Source: Rhizophagus irregularis (taxonomy: Eukaryota; Glomeromycota; Glomeromycetes; Glomerales; Glomeraceae). From it: a DNA stretch of 64,000 bases. Made by a program: the position numbers and the translations under genes. The stretch covers positions 4,182,501 through 4,246,500 of the forward strand of contig NC_089442.1 in assembly GCF_026210795.1 (NCBI RefSeq), given 5' to 3'. The notes under the pieces were generated by a model that ran no database searches, had not been told where the DNA came from, and saw only the letters and a list, made by a program, of their open reading frames with translations. Shown piece after piece: positions 58,803 to 64,000 of this stretch (its first letter is position 1; each line of letters starts with the position of its first letter).

Positions 58803-61800
58803 ATGGAGACTTATGAAATTACTTTTGAAGAAAAAACCCCTTTATATTATAGTAGTCAAGAAATATTTTCAGAAGAAACTGAAGAAGATCTTGACACTTC
58901 TTTTGATGAACTTTCTGAGTTAGAAATATTTGAATTTAATGAAAAAAATTATATTAATGCGCAAAATGCACTAGAACAAGAAGTTGTGGAATATTCAAGT
59001 GATGAAAACGAAGAAGAATTTGGTACATACGAAGACCAAGAAGTTCCTCCACCTCCTGTTGAAGATGCAAACGAACCTGTATATAGACTTAATCCAGCCA
59101 TGTATACAAATTTTTCACCATGTATTCTAATTGATTATTTAGATAATAAATTGCAAACTTGTGGTCAAACTAAAAATGTTAGGAATTTATGCCAATTAGT
59201 TGGAGTTTGGCAAATAGATGAAAATGCAGTATCAGAATACCAGTCAAAAGGAATACCATTGGGGGTGTGTATGAGTCATTTCAATTATGATCAAAAAAAT
59301 CATAATGCATTTATAAAACAATTGCGGAATCCTGAACAAAGTGAAATTAGCCGTCGACGTTGCTTATTGTGTTCTAAAAATTTTCATTTCTTTAGCCGTG
59401 GAATTGGATGTAAAGATCATTTATGGAAAATGTGGGGAAAATATATCCAAATTCCATGTGTTGGTCTCTATACATGTAATGCAGTACACGAATGCCAAGG
59501 TATTTCCCAGCGAATTTTTGATGATGTTTCAACAATTCAATATATTTGTTATAATTGTTATGAATCTTATGGTGGGCATTTAAACCGTCGACCTGGTTCT
59601 GGCAAACGAAAAACAACTTGTGAACAACATAAATTGCATAAAGAAGATACATCCAAAAGTTTAAAATTATTGGCTCAGTGGCTTACGTATGTAGCAGATA
59701 CTGAAACAGAAGAAAAAAAAGAAATAATTCTCGCTTCTATGTTAGTTCCAGCTTTAAAATTTTTATATACTCCATCTGAAACACCCTTAAAGTATGAATA
59801 TTATAATCCTAAAGATAATACACGTTATTTAAATCTTGATGAATTTAATAATACAAATAATATTGATGATTCAATTAAATTTTTAATTGAAATTTTACCT
59901 AAATTGCCCAGTTACTTTTTTTTAAAATTATTATTAAATATAAATCGTATAACGGATATTACACAACCAAAATTAGACTGGACGGATGATAAATGGAAAG
60001 AAATTGGAGAAAAATTGGGAAATGAAGTATGGAATTCGCGTAAAATAGTTACAGATAAAAAATCAGAAATACAATTACCAATTTCTCTTAATGCATATTA
60101 TGAAAGTTTTCTAAATTTTCTAAGAGGTTTTTTTGATGGGCTTATTGGTGAAATTTTTAAAAAAAAATTAATAAATTTAAATAAAAAACGAAAACAACGT
60201 GAAAAACCTTTAAAACAATTAGATGTTGAACATATTACCAAATGTGTAACATTTTTTGCTTCACTTATAATAAGTATGGCATTTCCTTATCTTGGTGTTT
60301 GGTTTACTTTCAGGTAATGGCTAGTATGTCTCGAAAATCACGCCTCTTTTTTTCATTTCGCCAACTCTTATCTACTCTTCATATAAGTGGTCATACTGAT
60401 AGTAATGAACGCCGAATAGAGAAACAACGAATGGATAAAGTTAATCCAACTGAAAGATTAATAAAAGGACCAAATATATGGAATTTGGTGGTTATAGATA
60501 ATATTGATTTCAAAGAAAAATCTTTTACATACGGAAATATTTTTGACACCACACGCAAAAGTTCTCATACAACGCTACGAATGGCATTTCAAATGCGGAT
60601 GCCAATTCCTTTGGAAGAAAGAGTAGATGATAAAAAAAATATAACATCTCCAACAGGTCTTTTTGGCATGAATGATCTGATGAAAGACACATGGGATAAG
60701 TTTGATGATATTATTGATAATCTCTTAAATTTTCAAACAAGTTCTGAAGGACAACTTCTTTACAATACCGATTTTGATATGGCAGCTATTCACCAAAAAA
60801 TTCTTGAAAATGTTGATCATGGTTGTTTAGCTGATGCACCTAATATAGTCATATTAGAAACTGGAGGAATTCCAAATTCAGACGAAGGAATATTTCAATC
60901 CACAGAAATGTACAAACAAGACTTTAATTTAGGACCGGATGATTCCTTGGATGTGGTAGCTGATGAAGCAATCTTGAAGACTAATAAAACAGAGAAAAAT
61001 ATGGCCGAAATTGCGTCCTATTCTTGGCCAGTGGCACACATCCAAGGATATGTGTGGAGTTTTAATTGTATTATTTTCGAGCTATGGAATTTTTGACCTA
61101 GCAAAAGTATCAGGAGTCAAATTCTTGGATAAATTGGACAAAATTGTTGATTATCGTTCTACAGTTCGTGTTTTAGAGTTAATATGGTGTGCAGTAACTA
61201 TATCTATTCGCATATATATGAAAAAAACAAACCTTTAATAAATATAATATAATGGATTCAAATAGTGGTGCCAATAATATTTTACGAATATGGTATCTTT
61301 ATTATAAATGGGCATCAATTTTCAAAGCACATCGTGTAGGAATCCGTGTTGGCAATTATAAATTGCAGAAAAATGCTTTGTCTTGTTTTGCTGGTTTATT
61401 TACATCAGCAGGAAAATCAAACTATTCGTCATCAGTTACTCAATATCTTGGAATGCTGGCTCAATACCCAAAACTTGAAGAAAAATTGAATGTGTTTCGT
61501 CAGTTAAAATTGATAACGATGAAAACGAAAGGGTCACTACTTCGCATTGACGAAGCCCTTGAAACCTTCGGAGCTAAGTTTATCAAACAGAACATTACCG
61601 GAAATGTAGTTGATGATAATAAATTAAAATTACAAGTCAAAGCCGCCCAGAGGAACGAGATCGTATAGGAATCTTATTATCAGAATATCTTAATGATCCT
61701 TGTGGATCAATTGGACAAAGAAGCTGTAGATACCCGTAAAACGGCCATGTGGAAACTAGTAAACGAACTTTTGTCAGCATTTGAACATTCTGATGATTAT

Positions 61801-62327
61801 AATCGTTATCAAAATCCTTTATGGAGTACTACTACTCCTGATCATATTACGGCGGACAGTATTAGACGTCTTGAAAACTGTTTTTCTGATGGAATTTTGA
61901 GAATAGAAGAAATTTTCCTACAAGATGTCATTTCAATACAAAAAAGTAATAAAGTTGGAAGGAGAAAATTGGGAATTACAAGATGGAAACCTAATGACCA
62001 AAATTCAAAAAAAAATAAAAACAAAATGGCATCGAGTTCAAATACAGAAAATTCTATTTCTGATCAACAGGTGCCAACTAATTTGATACCTCAAGTAGTA
62101 ATTATAGATAAAGATGGGCCGCTAATAAAAAAGCAAGACAAAGCACGTCGTGAAACTAAACCCGAAGAAAAGAGTCTTTTAGAACCATTAGTGACTTGTT
62201 CGAGTATCCGAATGATGAACAAATGGAACAAGTTAGGGAATTGCTAGGAAATGAATGGGATAAGGATCGAATTTATCAATATATATCTCGTCATGTACGT
62301 AATAAAAACAATAAACATAAATAATTT
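58803..62327 (+). pseudogene. D-x-A-I / QWHTSKDM protein (DUF6589-like), putative transposase, frameshifted
   Basis: The first frame (58803-60317, 504 residues) starts with an acidic leader (1-90). A Cys/His-rich zinc region follows (C187, C190, C203, H206, C219, C225, C231, C249, C252, C273, H276), then a basic end. After a frameshift near 60310 it continues SRLFFSFRQLLSTLHISGHT, GPNIWNLVVIDNIDFKEKSF, TTLRMAFQ and IVILETGGIPNSDEGIF. Then VVADEAI and, after a probable one-base insertion near 60975, RPILGQWHTSKDM, FSSYGIFDLA, VDYRSTVRVLELIW, WYLYYKWASIFKAHRVGIR, SAGKSNYSSSVTQYL and DEALETFGAKFIKQNITGN. The tail ends about 62327 (YISRHVRN). At least four more frame breaks lie near 61240, 61640, 61725 and 62195. 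Wording matches the fungal DUF6589 family as I remember it. Function unproven; its TIR/TSD setting suggests a transposase. Confidence 0.7.
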
Positions 62328-62938
62328 ATTATATATTACCTTAAATAAACTTGGTCTTTAATAAGAAGCCTTTCAAGCGTTTCATTATATATAAAAAAAA
62401 TGCCATTTTTCGTTAAAAAGTCCTGTTGTATATGGTTTCTTAAAGTGGTTACGTCAAAAGAACTGCTAAAAACTAAGTTCGTTGGGTACTTTTTTTGATT
62501 TAAAAGTTGGTAGCAAAAGAATCTCGCTTTAATTTGCAAAAATAGGTGAAATTTCCGATAGGTGATAAAAATTTCGCAGGAAGCAAGGGAGGGCCAAACT
62601 TTTACTTATTTTAATAGAAGAAATGTTGTTGAAAAAAGTTTATCGAAGGTGAAGAACGATTATATTGTGGCTTAGAACGAAAGTCTTTAATGGAATATCT
62701 TGAACGAATGTTACACAATAATTTTTAATATGATCGGCAATGTAAAATGGACATGCACACTGACTGCTAATACCTGAACCGAACTAAACCGAATTTTGAA
62801 CCGGTTTTGAATCAGTTCTTCAGTTTAGCCCAAACCGTTCAGAGCTTTAATTTTGACTATACTGATCATTTCCTTTTTGGCGATAGCCATTTCATAAATT
62901 CCATTTTTGTAAAATTTAAAAATTTTTTGTCTCAGATT

Positions 62939-63789
62939 TAAAGCTCTAAATGGTCCGGATTGGTCCGAGTTGGAGAAAATTCTTGCACGACTGAAAAATT
63001 AGTTCATTTCAGTCCTGGCCCAGTTTATATTAAAAGGAGTCAACTGACCAAACACCGAACCGACCAGTTATTTTGGTCCGATTCCGGTCGGCCTCTATAA
63101 TAAAAACGTTGCGAAAACATTTTTTTAGTTATAATTACTTAGAAAAACATTTTGCAACATTTTTTCATTAAGTTGATTAGAAAAACATTGCGAAAACGTT
63201 TTTTCTAACTAAATATACTTAGAAAAAATGTTTCGCAACGTTTTTTCGTTAAATTAATTAGAAAAACATTGCGCAAACGTTTTTTCTAATTAAATATGAT
63301 AAGAAAAAACGTTTCGCAACATTTCTTCTTTAAACTAATTAGAAAAATATTGCGCAAACGTTTTTCTAATTAAATATGATAAGAAAAAACGTTGCGCAAC
63401 GTTTTTTCTTTAAACTAATTAGAAAAACATTGCGCAAACGTTTTTTTTAATAAATATAATTAGAAAAAACGTTGCACAACGTTTTTTCTTTAAATTAATT
63501 AAAAAACGTTGCGCAAACGTTTTTTTATAATAATATGTTAAAGAAAACGTTATGCAACGTTTTTTTATTTAATAATTAAATAATCGCAACGGTTTTAATA
63601 TAAACTATTGCGAAAATATTTATCAGTCCGGTCCGGTCCCAACCTGTTTTTTCAGTCCGGGTTTATAATCCGAAACTGGATCGGACTGGACCAAATATTT
63701 TGGTCCGGGTTGAAGCATCAACCCAGACTGGACCAATCCGAATTTTCAGTCCAGGTTGTCGGATTAGGACCAACCTGATTAGAGCTTTA
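62939..63789. mobile_element. 851-bp non-coding element with TAAAGCTCTAAATGG ends
   Basis: The ends are TAAAGCTCTAAATGGTCCGG and, in reverse complement, TAAAGCTCTAATCAGGTTGG. A perfect 8-bp duplication CTCAGATT flanks it (62931-62938 and 63790-63797). Interior: GGTCCGG / CCGGACC words near both ends and an array (63105-63590) of about 85-bp units made of AAAACGTTGCGCAACGTTTT-type palindromes. The ends share TARAGYTCYRAA with the 57400 and 45711 elements. Confidence 0.9.
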
Positions 63790-64000
63790 CTCAGATTTTA
63801 TGTAACATAGCTTCCCAAAAAGGAAATTCTATAATTTTGGCTGGAATTATAAGTTAATTTGATTTGATTTAACTTGATTTGATTTTATTAAATTATTAAC
63901 TTGACTTGACTCAATTCGATTTAATTATAATTTTCAATTTGACTCAACTCAACTCAATTTAACCAACTTGTAAGTTAACTCAACTTATTTCAGAGCACTA
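63790..64000. other. Right edge of the window: GACTCAACTC-rich sequence
   Basis: Short TTGACTTGACTCAA and TGATTTGATTTAAC words, inverted relative to those at 57225-57380. The window ends CTTATTTCAGAGCACTA, whose reverse complement TAGTGCTCTGAAATAAG looks like another TARAGYTCYGAA-type terminus. Confidence 0.4.

Larger units (their letters stand above)
57400..62849 (+). mobile_element. 5.45-kb TIR transposon carrying a DUF6589-like gene
   Basis: The ends are TAAAGCTTCGAACAGGTCGG and, in reverse complement, TAAAGCTCTGAACGGTTTGG. A perfect 8-bp duplication ATTTTGAC flanks it (57392-57399 and 62850-62857). Subterminal GAACTGAACC / GGTTCAGTTC words and GGACATGCACACTGACTG (58521-58538 and 62749-62766, inverted) mark inner repeats. 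Left of the gene is a 0.9-kb palindrome array. The only coding content is the decayed gene 58803-62327. The 8-bp target and TIRs are hAT-like in form, but the protein is not a hAT transposase that I recognise. Confidence 0.85.

Overview
The window looks like nuclear DNA of an AT-rich, intron-rich, transposon-laden fungus. The best fit is an arbuscular mycorrhizal fungus (Glomeromycotina, Rhizophagus-like). The basis is the short GT-AG introns, the fungal-type GRR1 and DED1 homologues, and the repeat content; the species is inferred, not proven. I saw no rRNA gene, genuine tRNA gene, CRISPR array, reverse transcriptase or LTR.

From 1 to about 5.5 kb there are non-autonomous DNA transposons and hairpins. 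From 6.2 to 13.4 kb lies a compact host gene island with three intact spliced genes: a GRR1-like F-box/LRR subunit of an SCF ubiquitin ligase (+), a peroxisomal ECH1-type dienoyl-CoA isomerase with a C-terminal SKL (-, 10 exons), and a DED1/DDX3-type DEAD-box helicase with an unusual Trp-Asp repeat tail (-, 14 exons). All exon joins given here keep the frame.

From 15.9 kb to the end, almost everything is nested DNA transposon. Nest one: a MULE (15874-40037, perfect 9-bp target duplication) holds a hAT element (hAT-3, 18092-38319), which holds a second hAT (hAT-1, 18519-33707). hAT-1 holds a CACTA-like element (about 20940-32694) with a Tnp2-like transposase and a second divergent gene, and that element holds several MITEs. 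A smaller element with the MULE's terminal repeats sits 51 bp to the right (40089-41952).

Nest two: a pogo-like pair of ends (42318/53481) encloses hAT-2 (42371-52994), whose decayed transposase is split by MITEs and by a 5.2-kb element (47481-52675). That element carries palindrome arrays and three tandem SINE-like insertions with tRNA-like modules. Farther right are two inverted copies of a 0.93-kb element, and then a 5.45-kb TIR/TSD-bounded element (57400-62849) with a decayed gene resembling the fungal DUF6589 type. Its terminal repeats resemble those of several non-coding elements here, so it may represent a little-described transposon family. Target duplications, often perfect, set most boundaries. 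The transposase genes are all broken by stops, frameshifts or insertions.
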